Positions 35,047 through 44,899 are shown, numbered from the stretch's first letter. The stretch is 64,000 bases of DNA from Algoriphagus halophilus (GCF_900129785.1 NZ_FSRC01000001.1:558001-622000), one strand, 5' to 3'. Notes: a model not told the origin generated them from the sequence alone. Numbers and translations are program-made.

Positions 35047-36429
35047 ATGTTTAAGAAGAAGATTAAATTAGTAATCCTGAGCTTGTTAAGCCTAATTGGT
35101 TCAGGAGTTTTAGCACAGGAGACTCCTCCTTTGGAAGTTCTTCAGCTTAATTTAAAGGAGACTTTGGAATATGCGCTGGAGAATAATCCAGATTCAAAAA
35201 ATGCCAAGCTGGAAGTCATGATTTCACAGACTACCATTAAAGAGAATACCGCTTCTGGTCTGCCACAAATCAATGGTTCAGTAGGGATCAATTACAACCC
35301 TTTGGTTCAGGTGGTGTTTTTACCGAATGAGCCTCCCTTTGGAGATCCAAGTAATCCATCCGATGTAATTCCAGCAAGGTTTGGGGTTAGCTATTCTGGA
35401 AATGCGGGCTTCACTTTGTCCCAAATGATTTTTGATGGATCATTCTTCGTGGGTTTACGTGCAGCAAAGACCTACAAGGCCTTAACTGAATTCGATAAAG
35501 TCAAAGTAGAGAATGATGTCATTGAAAATGTGAAAAAAGCCTACTTTGGGGTTTTGGTCAATGCAGAACGAATCAAACTTTCCCAATCCAATTTAAGCCG
35601 AATTGATTCTCTATTGGAGGAAACCAGAGCTTTAAACGAGGCTGGATTTACAGAAAAGATAGAAGTTTCAAGAATTCAGGTTCAAAGAAACAATACATTT
35701 TCTCAATTGAAGCAAAGTCTTACGGCTTATGATATTTCCAAACAGCTTTTAAAAATTCAACTGGGCTTACCTCGGAATTATGATATCGTGATTACCGAAA
35801 CTTTAGCAGAATTAAATCCAGAAGAAGACTTAGCTGCTTTATTGGCCATGGAAGTGGGACATCGAGTAGAGATGGATCAGATCAATACCAACCTGGAGTT
35901 GACCCAGTTGGATTTAAAATATAATACTTCCCAGTATTTGCCGACGATCGATTTGAATGCAAACTTCACTAGGTCGGGAGCCGGAGATACTTTTAGTAGG
36001 TTGTTTAATAGCATCAACTGGTTTAGTTCTTCCATGGTGGGAGTAACTATGAACATTCCGATTTTTGATGGTTTATCTAAAAGTGCACGGATTCAAAGAA
36101 ATAGAATTCAATTGCAACAGCTTGAAAATCAAAAGTTTTATTTGAATCAAAACATTGCCTTGGAAGTGTATCAGGCTAAGCAAAATCTGGCTAATGATTT
36201 GGAAGTGTTAGCAGTGCAAAGAGAAAGCATGGAACTCGCCAAAGAGGTCTACGATATTTCTAAAATCAAATACAATGAAGGAGTAGGCTCCAATTTGGAA
36301 GTAGTGGAGGCGGATGCCGCTTTGATAGAATCTGAAATCAATTATTTAGGAGCTCTTTATGATGGCTTGGTTTCTAAAGTAGACTTGGAAAAGGCTTTAG
36401 GAGTTCTGAAAAACGGATTGGATTATTAA
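35047..36429 (+). CDS. TolC-family outer membrane efflux protein
   Basis: A 460-residue outer membrane factor. A signal peptide (KLVILSLLSLIGSGVLAQ) is followed by the two OEP repeats (about residues 35-235 and 255-455), each with a long helix rich in heptads: LKETLEYALENNPDSKNAKLE, IENVKKAYFGVLVNAERIKL, then MEVGHRVEMDQINTNLEL and VYQAKQNLANDLEVLAVQRES, plus YNEGVGSNLEVVEADAAL, the classic OEP end motif. It would form the exit duct for the pump encoded two genes downstream. It starts 60 bases after the tetR stop. Confidence 0.9.
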   Translation: MFKKKIKLVILSLLSLIGSGVLAQETPPLEVLQLNLKETLEYALENNPDSKNAKLEVMISQTTIKENTASGLPQINGSVGINYNPLVQVVFLPNEPPFGDPSNPSDVIPARFGVSYSGNAGFTLSQMIFDGSFFVGLRAAKTYKALTEFDKVKVENDVIENVKKAYFGVLVNAERIKLSQSNLSRIDSLLEETRALNEAGFTEKIEVSRIQVQRNNTFSQLKQSLTAYDISKQLLKIQLGLPRNYDIVITETLAELNPEEDLAALLAMEVGHRVEMDQINTNLELTQLDLKYNTSQYLPTIDLNANFTRSGAGDTFSRLFNSINWFSSSMVGVTMNIPIFDGLSKSARIQRNRIQLQQLENQKFYLNQNIALEVYQAKQNLANDLEVLAVQRESMELAKEVYDISKIKYNEGVGSNLEVVEADAALIESEINYLGALYDGLVSKVDLEKALGVLKNGLDY

Positions 36430-36484
36430 GTGGTAGGTCCACTATCACCAACAAAACTTGTAACAACGATATTATTTATACACA

Positions 36485-37618
36485 ATGAAATTATCACATA
36501 AATTTTTACCACTGATAGGGTTGACTTTCTTGGTTTTTTCCTGCGAACCAAAAGATGAGTTGGCTGCAAAAAGAGCAGAATTGGAAGAATTGAAAAATCA
36601 ATCCAATGAACTGAATACCTCCATTGCTTTATTGGAGGAGGAATTGATGAAAATGGACCCTGAATTTGCGAGCCAAAATCAAAAGTCCATTCTTATTACT
36701 ACCACTAATGCAAAAAAGGGAGAATTTGATCATTATGTGGAAGTAACAGGATCTGTACTATCTAAAAAGAACGTGGTAATCAGTGCCGAAACTTCAGGTA
36801 GAATATTGGAAATTCCAGTCTTGGAAGGAATGCGTGTTGCTAAAGGAACAGTGCTGGCCAAAATCGATGCAGAGACTATTGAGAGAAGCATAGATGAGTT
36901 GGAAAACTCTCTGGAGTTGGCGACTACTCTGTTTGAAAAACAGGAGCGATTATGGAATCAACAAATAGGTACAGAAGTTCAATACCTAGAAGCAAAAAAT
37001 AGAAAAGAAGGATTGGAAAGAAACCTGGCATCAGCTCGAACCAATCTTGACAAGGCAGTTATTAGAGCACCATTTACAGGGACAATAGAAGAAGTTCAGG
37101 TGAGGTTAGGAGAATTGGTTCAGCCAGGAATGGGGATGTTCCAATTTGTAGGGGAAAGTGATCTCTTTATTGAAGCGGATATTTCGGAAAGTTACATTGG
37201 AGTGCTTTCCAAAGGTGATTCTGTAGAGGTGAGTTTCCCTTCTATCAATAAAGAACTTCAAACCAAAGTTTCTTCTGTAGGAGCAATCATCAATCCGAAT
37301 AATAGAACCTTTAAGGTGGAGGTTTTTCTTCCTAATATGGACTTGGTGAAACCAAATATGATTTCCGTGTTGAAAATCTTGGATTATCAAAGTGCTGACG
37401 CAGTGATAGTACCTAGTTATTTGATCTTAAGTGATAATAGGGGTGACTATGTCTTTACCGTGGAAAATGGAAAAGCTATCAAGAAGTACGTGGAGCGAGG
37501 AAAGACATTTGATAAAGAAACTGAGATCCTAACTGGGCTTACTGGTTCAGAGGTTTTAGTGGACAAAGGGTTCCGTGAAGTAGGAGATAATTTCAATGTG
37601 AATATAGCACAGCAGTAA
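36485..37618 (+). CDS. RND efflux periplasmic adaptor (HlyD/MFP family) lipoprotein
   Basis: A 377-residue membrane fusion protein. The signal ends in a lipobox (FLVFSC), so it is probably anchored as a lipoprotein in the inner membrane. A short coiled coil follows (LAAKRAELEELKNQ, residues about 27-55), then the split barrel-sandwich (lipoyl) domain with VVISAETSGRILEIPVLEGMRV and VIRAPFTGTIEEVQVRLGEL, enclosing the alpha-hairpin (about 145-200), the beta-barrel domain and the membrane-proximal domain (VPSYLILSDNRGDYVFTVENG). It joins the RND pump, whose gene begins two bases after its stop, to the TolC-like duct. Confidence 0.9.
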   Translation: MKLSHKFLPLIGLTFLVFSCEPKDELAAKRAELEELKNQSNELNTSIALLEEELMKMDPEFASQNQKSILITTTNAKKGEFDHYVEVTGSVLSKKNVVISAETSGRILEIPVLEGMRVAKGTVLAKIDAETIERSIDELENSLELATTLFEKQERLWNQQIGTEVQYLEAKNRKEGLERNLASARTNLDKAVIRAPFTGTIEEVQVRLGELVQPGMGMFQFVGESDLFIEADISESYIGVLSKGDSVEVSFPSINKELQTKVSSVGAIINPNNRTFKVEVFLPNMDLVKPNMISVLKILDYQSADAVIVPSYLILSDNRGDYVFTVENGKAIKKYVERGKTFDKETEILTGLTGSEVLVDKGFREVGDNFNVNIAQQ

Positions 37619-37620
37619 TT

Positions 37621-40600
37621 ATGGCAGAACAACAGAAACCACAAAAAACGAGAGAGTTTGGACTGTCCAGTTTGTCAGTGGATAATTCCACTTCGGTGGT
37701 TATCCTTACCCTAATTATCTCGGTGTTAGGACTTAGTGCCTACAGAAATATGCCAAAGGAAAGTTTCCCGGAAATTGTGATTCCTACAGTTTATGTAGGG
37801 ACTCCTTATCCTGGTAACTCCCCAGTCGATATGGAGAACTTGATTACTCGTCCTATCGAAAAGGAATTGAAATCTCTAAACGACATCAAGGATATTAATT
37901 CCACCTCGGTTCAAGACTTTTCTTCCATTGTCATCGAGTTTAACCCTGGAGTGGAAATTTCTAAAGCCATCCAGGATGTAAAGGATGCCGTCGATAAGTC
38001 AAAGAGTGAACTCCCCACTGATCTAGATCAGGACCCAAATGTGTTGGAAATCAATACCTCTGATTTCCCGATCATGAATGTGAATATCTCCGGAAATTAT
38101 TCTGAGGCTGAGCTGAAGAAATTTGGGGAATATTTGGAAGATGAGATTGAGAAGCTTCCGGAAATATCCAAAGCAGATTTGGCGGGAACAGTAGAGCGTG
38201 AAATCCAAATCAACGCAGATCCTTATAAAATGGAGTCGGTTGGCGTGAGCTTTAATGATATTGCTCAAGCAGTACAAACCGAAAATGTGACCATTTCAGG
38301 AGGTAATATCCGGTCTGGGGATTATCAGCGCACACTCAGAATAGATGGAGAATTCAGTGATCCTATGGATCTTCAGAATATCATCGTCAAAACGGATAAC
38401 CAAAAAATTGTTTACCTACGGGATGTCGCGGAAGTAAAAGACACCTACAAGGAAAGAACCAGCTATGCACGTAGCAAGAACCTTCCGGTAGTTACCATCA
38501 ACGTCACCAAAAGAAGTGGGGAAAACTTATTGTATGCTGCTGATAAAATCAAGGAGATCATTGAACAAACAAAAGCGAATAGATTCCCTCCAGATTTGGA
38601 GATTACTATTACTAATGATCAATCAAAGCAGACGAGACTTCAAGTAAGTGACCTCGAGAACTCCATTATTTTCGGGGTGATCCTAGTGGTATTGGTATTG
38701 ATGTTCTTCCTTGGTTTTAGAAATGCACTGTTTGTGGGAATTGCCATTCCGCTTTCCATGTTTATTTCCTTCTTGGTATTAAATGCCTTTGGGATTACGC
38801 TTAATCTAATGGTGCTATTCTCTCTGATCTTGGCATTGGGGATGTTGGTGGATAATGGGATTGTGGTGGTTGAAAACATCTATCGTCTGATGTCAGAAGG
38901 AAAATCAGCTGTTCAGGCTGCTAAGGAAGGCGTAGGAGAAGTGGCATGGCCAATCATTACCTCCACAGCAACCACCTTAGCTGCATTTCTTCCTTTAGCA
39001 TTCTGGGATGATTTGGTAGGAGAGTTCATGAAATTCTTGCCGATTACTTTGATCATTGTACTTTCTTCTTCCTTATTTGTTGCCTTGGTGATCAACCCTG
39101 TGTTGACCGCCTTGTATATGAAAGTGGAAGATGTAAGCAAGGATAAACCCAAGCAAAAATCTATTGTTGTTGCTGGGATATTTCTGATTCTGTCCACCAT
39201 ATTTTATTTGGTTGGAATCACTGCATTTGGAACGCTTCTACTAGTGGCCTGTGTGCTGACCTTGTTCAATGTTTTTGTCTTGAGAAAAGCGATTCGATGG
39301 TTCCAGACGGTATTATTGGTGAAGCTGGAGAATATTTATGAGTCGACCTTGGAATATGCGCTAAATGGTAAAAAACCATACTTATTTTTCGGAGGTACGG
39401 TACTCTTATTGTTCTTTTCCTTGGTTTTATTGGGCATAAGAGCTCCGAAAATATTGTTCTTCCCCGATAATCAGCCTCAGTTAATCAATGTATTCATTGA
39501 ATTTCCTATCGGTACCGATATAGAAGCCACTAATGAATTTGTGGATGGGATGGAAGACGAGTTGATGGTCGCTTTGGCAGATTATGAAGATATATTGGAA
39601 TCAGTCATTAGCCAAGTAGGTGAGGGGACAGGAGATCCCTTGGAAGGACCAAGTAACCAACCGACTCCTCATAAAGCAAAAATTACCATCGGCTTTGTGG
39701 ATTATATTGACAGGCAAGGAATCAATACCAATGAAGCCATGGAAGTGATTCGTCAATTGGTTGAAAAATATCCGGGTGTACTAATCACGGTGGATAAACA
39801 GCGAAATGGCCCTCCAACTGGAAAAGCCGTCAACCTTGAGTTTGTTGGGGAAGATTATGACCAGTTGATCGCATATGTAAATAAAACCAGGGAATACTTG
39901 ACCAACCTGAATATTGCGGGAATTGAGGAGCTTAAATCTGACCTTTCCTTAGGTAACCCTGAAGTGATTTTGAATATAGACCGAGAGAAAGCTAGAAGGT
40001 TTGGGTTGTCTACTTCTGAGATTGCCAATGATTTGAGAACTGCACTCTTTGGACTGGAAGTATCCAAATTTAAAGAAGGGGAGGATGACTATCCTATTCA
40101 GTTGAGACTTAAGGAAGGCTTCCGTTACGACATCAATACCTTGATCAATAAAAAGATCGGCTTTAGAGATAAGTTCGGTACTAAACGGGAGGTGCCTATT
40201 TCCGCAGTCGCAGAGATCAAGTATGGTTCTACCTATGGTTCTGTGAAGCGGAAGGATTTGGATAAAGCGATTACGGTTTACTCCAATGTATTGGATGGAT
40301 ATAACCCGACTGAAGTGAATGCTCAAATTCAAGCTGCACTTAGAAATTATGATGTGCCGGATGGGATCTCCGTGAAATATACGGGTGAACAAGAAGAACA
40401 GCAGAAATCAATGGAGTTCTTGATTGGAGCATTGGGGATCGCGGTATCCTTGATTTTCTTGATCATCGTGGCCCAATTCAATTCTGTGACCACACCGTTC
40501 ATTATCATGGCCTCAGTAGTATTGAGTACGATTGGTGTATTCTTGGGACTGGTGATTTTCAATATGGATTTTGTGGTGATCATGACGGGTATTGGAATTA

Positions 40601-41025
40601 TATCCCTCGCAGGAGTTGTGGTAAACAATGCCATTGTATTGATCGACTACACGAACCTGGTAAGAGAAAGAAAAAGAGAAGAGCTGGGGATGGGGCCAAA
40701 AGATCATTTGCCATTTAATTTGATGATTGCAAGTATAGTGGAATCAGGAAAAACAAGATTAAGACCAGTATTGCTTACAGCGATCACAACGGTCCTTGGT
40801 TTGATTCCTTTGGCTATCGGTATGAATATCAATTTTGGAACATTATTAAGTGACTTTAATCCGCAATTCTATGTAGGGGGAGATAACGCAGCTTTCTGGG
40901 GTCCAATGGCCTGGACTGTGATTTTTGGGTTAACCTTTGCGACCTTCCTCACGTTAGTAATTGTACCAGTCATGTATCTCTTGGCCGACAAGTTAAATAT
41001 GCGGCTAAAGAAGATTAAAGCATGA
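37621..41025 (+). CDS. RND family efflux pump, inner membrane permease (AcrB-like)
   Basis: A 1134-residue proton-driven pump of the hydrophobe/amphiphile efflux group. The N-terminal TM1 (VVILTLIISVLGLSAYRNM) leads into a porter domain with FPEIVIPTVYVGTPYPGNSPVDMENLITRPIE; TM2-6 follow from residue about 340 (LALGMLVDNGIVVVENIYRL contains the TM4 proton-relay Asp), then a second porter domain and TM7-12 (LAGVVVNNAIVLIDYTNL, LRPVLLTAITTVLGLIPLA). It is longer than AcrB (1049) through extra sequence around the TM6-TM7 middle, where additional hydrophobic segments (about 515-560) are seen. Substrate unknown; drugs, bile-type detergents or endogenous lipids are typical. Confidence 0.93.
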   Translation: MAEQQKPQKTREFGLSSLSVDNSTSVVILTLIISVLGLSAYRNMPKESFPEIVIPTVYVGTPYPGNSPVDMENLITRPIEKELKSLNDIKDINSTSVQDFSSIVIEFNPGVEISKAIQDVKDAVDKSKSELPTDLDQDPNVLEINTSDFPIMNVNISGNYSEAELKKFGEYLEDEIEKLPEISKADLAGTVEREIQINADPYKMESVGVSFNDIAQAVQTENVTISGGNIRSGDYQRTLRIDGEFSDPMDLQNIIVKTDNQKIVYLRDVAEVKDTYKERTSYARSKNLPVVTINVTKRSGENLLYAADKIKEIIEQTKANRFPPDLEITITNDQSKQTRLQVSDLENSIIFGVILVVLVLMFFLGFRNALFVGIAIPLSMFISFLVLNAFGITLNLMVLFSLILALGMLVDNGIVVVENIYRLMSEGKSAVQAAKEGVGEVAWPIITSTATTLAAFLPLAFWDDLVGEFMKFLPITLIIVLSSSLFVALVINPVLTALYMKVEDVSKDKPKQKSIVVAGIFLILSTIFYLVGITAFGTLLLVACVLTLFNVFVLRKAIRWFQTVLLVKLENIYESTLEYALNGKKPYLFFGGTVLLLFFSLVLLGIRAPKILFFPDNQPQLINVFIEFPIGTDIEATNEFVDGMEDELMVALADYEDILESVISQVGEGTGDPLEGPSNQPTPHKAKITIGFVDYIDRQGINTNEAMEVIRQLVEKYPGVLITVDKQRNGPPTGKAVNLEFVGEDYDQLIAYVNKTREYLTNLNIAGIEELKSDLSLGNPEVILNIDREKARRFGLSTSEIANDLRTALFGLEVSKFKEGEDDYPIQLRLKEGFRYDINTLINKKIGFRDKFGTKREVPISAVAEIKYGSTYGSVKRKDLDKAITVYSNVLDGYNPTEVNAQIQAALRNYDVPDGISVKYTGEQEEQQKSMEFLIGALGIAVSLIFLIIVAQFNSVTTPFIIMASVVLSTIGVFLGLVIFNMDFVVIMTGIGIISLAGVVVNNAIVLIDYTNLVRERKREELGMGPKDHLPFNLMIASIVESGKTRLRPVLLTAITTVLGLIPLAIGMNINFGTLLSDFNPQFYVGGDNAAFWGPMAWTVIFGLTFATFLTLVIVPVMYLLADKLNMRLKKIKA

Positions 41026-41053
41026 TTGTTTTAAGGTTGGTGGTTTTTTTTAT

Positions 41054-41087
41054 AAAACCTCCGGGGTTCTATCCCGGGGGTTTTTTT
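41054..41087 (+). terminator. Intrinsic terminator of the RND efflux operon
   Basis: A GC-rich hairpin (ACCTCCGGG paired with CCCGGGGGT, one T-G pair) with a 7-base loop, followed by seven T. It lies 29 bases after the pump stop codon. Confidence 0.92.
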
Positions 41088-41160
41088 CATTTTAAGTCCA
41101 GCTTGGTTCGGCCTTTGCTGCTAAAAAATGTTAATTTTGAATACCCAAATAGATTACAAA

Positions 41161-41673
41161 ATGAATGAGATGAAGTGGTATGTGATGTATACAGCATCAC
41201 GTTCCGAAAAGAAGGTAGCAGAAAGATTAAGAGAAAATGGCAAAGAGGTGTATTTGCCAATTATAGAGGAGGTTAGACAGTGGTCAGATAGGAAGAAAAA
41301 AGTACAAAGACCTTTGTTTAATGGGTATGTGTTTGTAAAAACGAATAGGAATCAATTGTGGGAATGTCTGCAGGTTCCTGGAGCAGTAAAATTCGTCCAT
41401 TTCTCTGGCCAGCATGCAACGATCAGAGATGAGGAGTTGGATATCATTGAAAGGATTATTTCTACGGGGGTCGCAGTAGAATCAGATGGAACTGTTATAG
41501 AACCCGGAGAAAAAGTAGAGGTAATTGGTGGAGCACTTCAACATATGACAGGAGAAGTCATAGAAAAAGGGAACAAGGATTATTTCTTAATCAGAATCCC
41601 AAGTATCTACCAAAATATGCTGGTTAGTATTCCACGTAAATTTTTACAACCACTAGGAAAGGTCAGTCAATAA
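41161..41673 (+). CDS. UpxY/RfaH-like NusG paralogue (transcription antiterminator)
   Basis: A 170-residue specialised NusG-type elongation factor. The NGN domain is clear at the N-terminus (KWYVMYTASRSEKKVAERLR, KEVYLPIIEE, RPLFNGYVFVKTNR, VPGAVKFVHFSG) and a KOW-like beta-barrel follows (PGEKVEVIGGALQHMTGEVIE). In Bacteroidota such proteins (UpxY) bind RNA polymerase to let it read long surface polysaccharide operons. Here no polysaccharide genes follow: the gene is closed by a terminator and then a convergent gene. An upstream ATG at 41128 is in frame, but ATG at 41161 (or 41170) fits the family's usual start. Confidence 0.82.
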   Translation: MNEMKWYVMYTASRSEKKVAERLRENGKEVYLPIIEEVRQWSDRKKKVQRPLFNGYVFVKTNRNQLWECLQVPGAVKFVHFSGQHATIRDEELDIIERIISTGVAVESDGTVIEPGEKVEVIGGALQHMTGEVIEKGNKDYFLIRIPSIYQNMLVSIPRKFLQPLGKVSQ

Positions 41674-41698
41674 AAAAGGAGCGATTAACGCTCCTTTT
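41674..41698. terminator. Bidirectional terminator between the UpxY-like and OMP genes
   Basis: Perfect 10-bp stem AAAAGGAGCG / CGCTCCTTTT around ATTAA, with A-rich sequence on the left and T-rich sequence on the right, placed exactly between two convergent stop codons. Confidence 0.88.
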
Positions 41699-42403
41699 CT
41701 ATTTTTCAATTCGTGGGTAAAGATATCTTCTATAGACGATTTGGGCCTGAAATAAATGATCCCCAAATTTATTAAATCCAACATTTCCGTCTATATCATC
41801 CACAAAGGTGAGTAGCATGGTTCCTTCTGCCGCAATATCGGAATAGGCCCCTAACTGGAAGCTTAGGCCAGCCCGAACGGGGATGTAAGCTGTTGTTTTA
41901 TTGAATTTCTCCGGAACCTCGTCTTCGTTAAAGGATTTGGTTTGTTTGGTGCTCGTATACATGACTCCCAACCCAAATCCACCATAAAGATTCGCAAAGC
42001 TTCGGTTCATATGATTTGAAAAAGGAATAAGATTGATACTTGGCATCATATCAAAATAGATGGCACTTCCTTTTGCGGTAAAAGCAGCATTATTTTCATA
42101 CCAATAATCCCGAACTTTCGTACTTGGATTGCCACCACTAGAAATCCATTGAATGCCAGTGGTTGCCCTCAGATCAAACATGGGTGTCAACCTTTTTGCT
42201 ATAGAAGCGGAAAAAGATGGTTTGATCTCGAAATTAAAAGTTCTGTAGGCTCCTCCATTATCCAAATAGGCAAAAGAGGGACCCATACCAATACTTAAGA
42301 TATTATCTCTGGATATTCTTTCCTTATAGAAATTTTGAGCCTCTACTGTTTCGGAGAATATTAGAAATAAAATAAAAAACGGTATGGAAAGTAATTTTTG
42401 CAT
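41699..42403 (-). CDS. Outer membrane beta-barrel protein
   Basis: A 234-residue exported protein. A signal peptide (KLLSIPFFILFLIFSETVEAQ) is followed by alternating amphipathic strands (ILSIGMGPSFAYLDNGG, FNFEIKPSFSASIAKRLTP, LYGGFGLGVMYTS, YIPVRAGLSFQLG, FQAQIVYRRYLYPRI) typical of an eight- to ten-stranded small outer membrane barrel as in PorT- or OmpA-barrel-like Bacteroidota proteins. No OmpA peptidoglycan-binding domain follows. The family cannot be named with certainty and the function is unknown. It is monocistronic and shares a bidirectional terminator with the UpxY-like gene. Confidence 0.75.
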   Translation of the reverse strand: MQKLLSIPFFILFLIFSETVEAQNFYKERISRDNILSIGMGPSFAYLDNGGAYRTFNFEIKPSFSASIAKRLTPMFDLRATTGIQWISSGGNPSTKVRDYWYENNAAFTAKGSAIYFDMMPSINLIPFSNHMNRSFANLYGGFGLGVMYTSTKQTKSFNEDEVPEKFNKTTAYIPVRAGLSFQLGAYSDIAAEGTMLLTFVDDIDGNVGFNKFGDHLFQAQIVYRRYLYPRIEK

Positions 42404-42534
42404 GATGGTATTCCTGATGCATTAATGTAAGTTTCAGGATTGTTGCAAATTCGTCAACAAATATGCCAATCCTTTAATATAATTCATATCCATAACAGGA
42501 TTATTGAAGAATTATTGTTAAATGAGTAATCTGA

Positions 42535-42723
42535 TCACTCGTTTTCGAAGGCTTTTTGAATTTCTTCTTCCGTGGATTTTAGCTTAAATCGGCATGCTTT
42601 TACCAATTCTGAAGCCTCTTTTACCAATTCAGATAATTCATCAATGCTTTTTTTTCCTTCTTCTAACTGAACCAAGATCTGTTCTAGACGGCTCATTGCT
42701 TCTGTATAATTTATATCTGCCAT
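42535..42723 (-). CDS. xseB: Exodeoxyribonuclease VII small subunit
   Basis: A 62-residue protein with the full XseB pattern: NYTEAMSRLEQILVQLEEGK, then SIDELSELVKEASELVKAC and a short acidic C-terminus. XseB packs as helical hairpins around the XseA extension, and the pair degrades single-stranded DNA into oligonucleotides. Its start overlaps the xseA stop by one base, so translation is coupled and stoichiometry is probably maintained that way. Confidence 0.92.
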   Translation of the reverse strand: MADINYTEAMSRLEQILVQLEEGKKSIDELSELVKEASELVKACRFKLKSTEEEIQKAFENE

Positions 42724-44030
42724 TACTCCTCAATTTGGGTAATTGTACTACTGATTTTTTTGGTTGATGTGTGGGTGATCATCAGATCCCCTTCTTTGAT
42801 AGCTACTAACTGAACAGGTACTGAATTTACTTCCGTCTTGGTATACCCTCTCTCCAAAATTGATTTTGGATCCAATTGTGAAAGAGTTTTTGAGAGTCTT
42901 TCAACTCGATTGGATTCCTGAATCAAGGTATGTTCAACCTCTTGCTTGATCGTCTTTTCCAAGGATGAGAGTTTTACATTCTCCAGTTGAAGTAAACTCT
43001 TAGAAGCGCTTTTAATTTGGTTGAGGTTCGCATTCAACCTGTCGGTCTCCCTACTGAGCCTGTTCATGCAATTGGAATTGATTCGATGACTTAAACCCTG
43101 CAACACTGTGAATTGTTCTTGTAGCTGTATTCTGGTACTCCGGTCCAATCTTCGAAATTGCAAGGAAAGCATTTCGTCAAATTCCCGAAATCCTGAAAGT
43201 AAAAACTCCGCCACCGCGGTGGGTGTTTTTAACTTGGTATGTGCCACCAGATCAGCGATGGTTTCATCCCGTTCATGACCAATCCCAGTGAATACCGGTA
43301 AACTACATTGGGCAATTTTAAGAGCCAATTGATAGTCATCAAAGCAGTCCAAGTCTAATTGGGCCCCACCTCCTCTAATAATCACTATTGCCTCTAGGCC
43401 TAAGCGTTCTTTGGACTCTTCTGCAAGCTCAATGGCCCGAATCAAGTTGGCGGATGCTTCATTCCCCTGCATCAGGGAGGGGAATAATCTGTAATAAATA
43501 TGGTAGCCACCAGGGTTAGATTCAAGTTGATTGATGAAGTCTCCATACCCGGCTGCAGTAGCACTACTGATAATACCTATTTTTTGAATAACCGGAGGCA
43601 TTTCAAGTTGGCTATTCAGACTGATCATCCCTTCCTTGGTAAGTCGGTCGATCGTTTCCTGTCTCAACCTGGCTCTTTCTCCTAAAGAGAAAGAAGGGTC
43701 AATGTCCTTTACATTGATGCTTAGTCCATACAGTGGATGAAAATTAATGGCCACCTGAGCCAGGATATTCATTCCATTTTTCAAACTTGAACCAGTAACA
43801 GATTCGAATTTGGAAGCGATGTTTCTATAGGTAAAAGCCCATAGGTTGGCTCGGAGTTTTGCCTGGATTTTATTCCCTGATTTCTCTACGAGTTCAAAAT
43901 AGGCGTGCCCTTGAGGGGAAAGCCTAAAGTCTGAAATTTCACCCACCACCCAATAAACCGGATCCAGTTCAGTGTCGATTACCTGTTGGATCAGCTGGTT
44001 TAATTCTGAGATGGATCGTGCATTATGCAT
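42723..44030 (-). CDS. xseA: Exodeoxyribonuclease VII large subunit
   Basis: A 435-residue nuclease subunit. The N-terminal OB fold (residues 1 to about 100: YWVVGEISDFRLSPQGHAYFEL) binds single-stranded DNA; the catalytic domain follows with IGIISSATAAGYGDFINQLE, AIVIIRGGGAQLDLDCFDDY and TGIGHERDETIADLVAHTKLKTPTA, the core motifs of the family; the C-terminal part is a long helical coiled region for XseB binding. It lies between dapA (five bases upstream) and xseB in one operon. Confidence 0.95.
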   Translation of the reverse strand: MHNARSISELNQLIQQVIDTELDPVYWVVGEISDFRLSPQGHAYFELVEKSGNKIQAKLRANLWAFTYRNIASKFESVTGSSLKNGMNILAQVAINFHPLYGLSINVKDIDPSFSLGERARLRQETIDRLTKEGMISLNSQLEMPPVIQKIGIISSATAAGYGDFINQLESNPGGYHIYYRLFPSLMQGNEASANLIRAIELAEESKERLGLEAIVIIRGGGAQLDLDCFDDYQLALKIAQCSLPVFTGIGHERDETIADLVAHTKLKTPTAVAEFLLSGFREFDEMLSLQFRRLDRSTRIQLQEQFTVLQGLSHRINSNCMNRLSRETDRLNANLNQIKSASKSLLQLENVKLSSLEKTIKQEVEHTLIQESNRVERLSKTLSQLDPKSILERGYTKTEVNSVPVQLVAIKEGDLMITHTSTKKISSTITQIEE

Positions 44031-44035
44031 TCAGA

Positions 44036-44899
44036 TTATTTGGATTTTTGGTATACCGTTTTGATCTGCTGATTCAATTCAAGGCTTGCTCTCAACATAG
44101 GAAGTCTTAGCTGGTCGCCACAGATTCCCATATGCATTAATAGGTTTTTAATTCCAACGGGATTCCCTTCCTGGTACATCAAGGAATTGAAATCCAAAAG
44201 AGAAAAAGAGGCTTTTAAACTTTCTTTTTCTGAACCATGACAAATGGCTTTAAAAGTGGAAGGAAGTGCATTTGCCAAAACAGAAATGATTCCAGAACCG
44301 CCGATACTATACATGGCTTTTGTCATTAAGTCATCCCCGGAAATCAAAAGAAAATCTTTGGGCTTGGAGGCTGCGATTTGCATACACTGTTCCAGATTTC
44401 CGCTTGCCTCTTTCATTCCGATAATATTGGGATGGTCAGCTAATCGTAATGTTGTTTCGGCCGTCATATTTGACATGGTTCTTCCCGGAACGTTATATAG
44501 AATCACTGGTACAGGGCAGTTATCCGCAATTGCAGAATAATGTGCAATGATTCCTCTTTGACTTGGTTTGTTATAAAATGGGCTCACTGAAAGAATGGCA
44601 GAGATTCCGGTAAAATCGGTGTTGATGATTTCATTCAACACGAATTGGGTGTTGTTTCCACCAATACCATAAACCACAGGAACTCTCCCCGAATTGTATT
44701 CCAAACAAGCAGCAAGCACTTGCTTCTTCTCTGCAGGCAACAAAGTAGCGGATTCACCTGTCGTTCCTAAAACGACTAAATAATCAACTCCGCCATCGAT
44801 CACATGGTCTATTAGCTTTTTTAATCCTGTAAAGTCAATAGAGCAATCATCATGAAATGGTGTGACCAATGCTACTCCTGTTCCTTTAAATTGATTCAT
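44036..44899 (-). CDS. dapA: 4-hydroxy-tetrahydrodipicolinate synthase
   Basis: A 287-residue class I aldolase that condenses pyruvate with aspartate semialdehyde, the first committed step to diaminopimelate and lysine. The (beta/alpha)8 barrel signature residues are in place: GTTGES with Thr46/Thr47, Tyr135 in YNVPGRT and the Schiff-base Lys163 in GMKEASGN. The length is that of the family. It is the gene before xseA in a probable ligA-dapA-xseA-xseB transcript (73 bases after ligA). Related N-acetylneuraminate lyases are unlikely because the YNVPGRT and GTTGES motifs are DapA-type. Confidence 0.93.
   Translation of the reverse strand: MNQFKGTGVALVTPFHDDCSIDFTGLKKLIDHVIDGGVDYLVVLGTTGESATLLPAEKKQVLAACLEYNSGRVPVVYGIGGNNTQFVLNEIINTDFTGISAILSVSPFYNKPSQRGIIAHYSAIADNCPVPVILYNVPGRTMSNMTAETTLRLADHPNIIGMKEASGNLEQCMQIAASKPKDFLLISGDDLMTKAMYSIGGSGIISVLANALPSTFKAICHGSEKESLKASFSLLDFNSLMYQEGNPVGIKNLLMHMGICGDQLRLPMLRASLELNQQIKTVYQKSK

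Noticed and set aside
41128..41160. Upstream start for the UpxY-like protein
   Set aside because: The NGN domain of the family begins within a few residues of its Met; the additional 11 residues have no counterpart.
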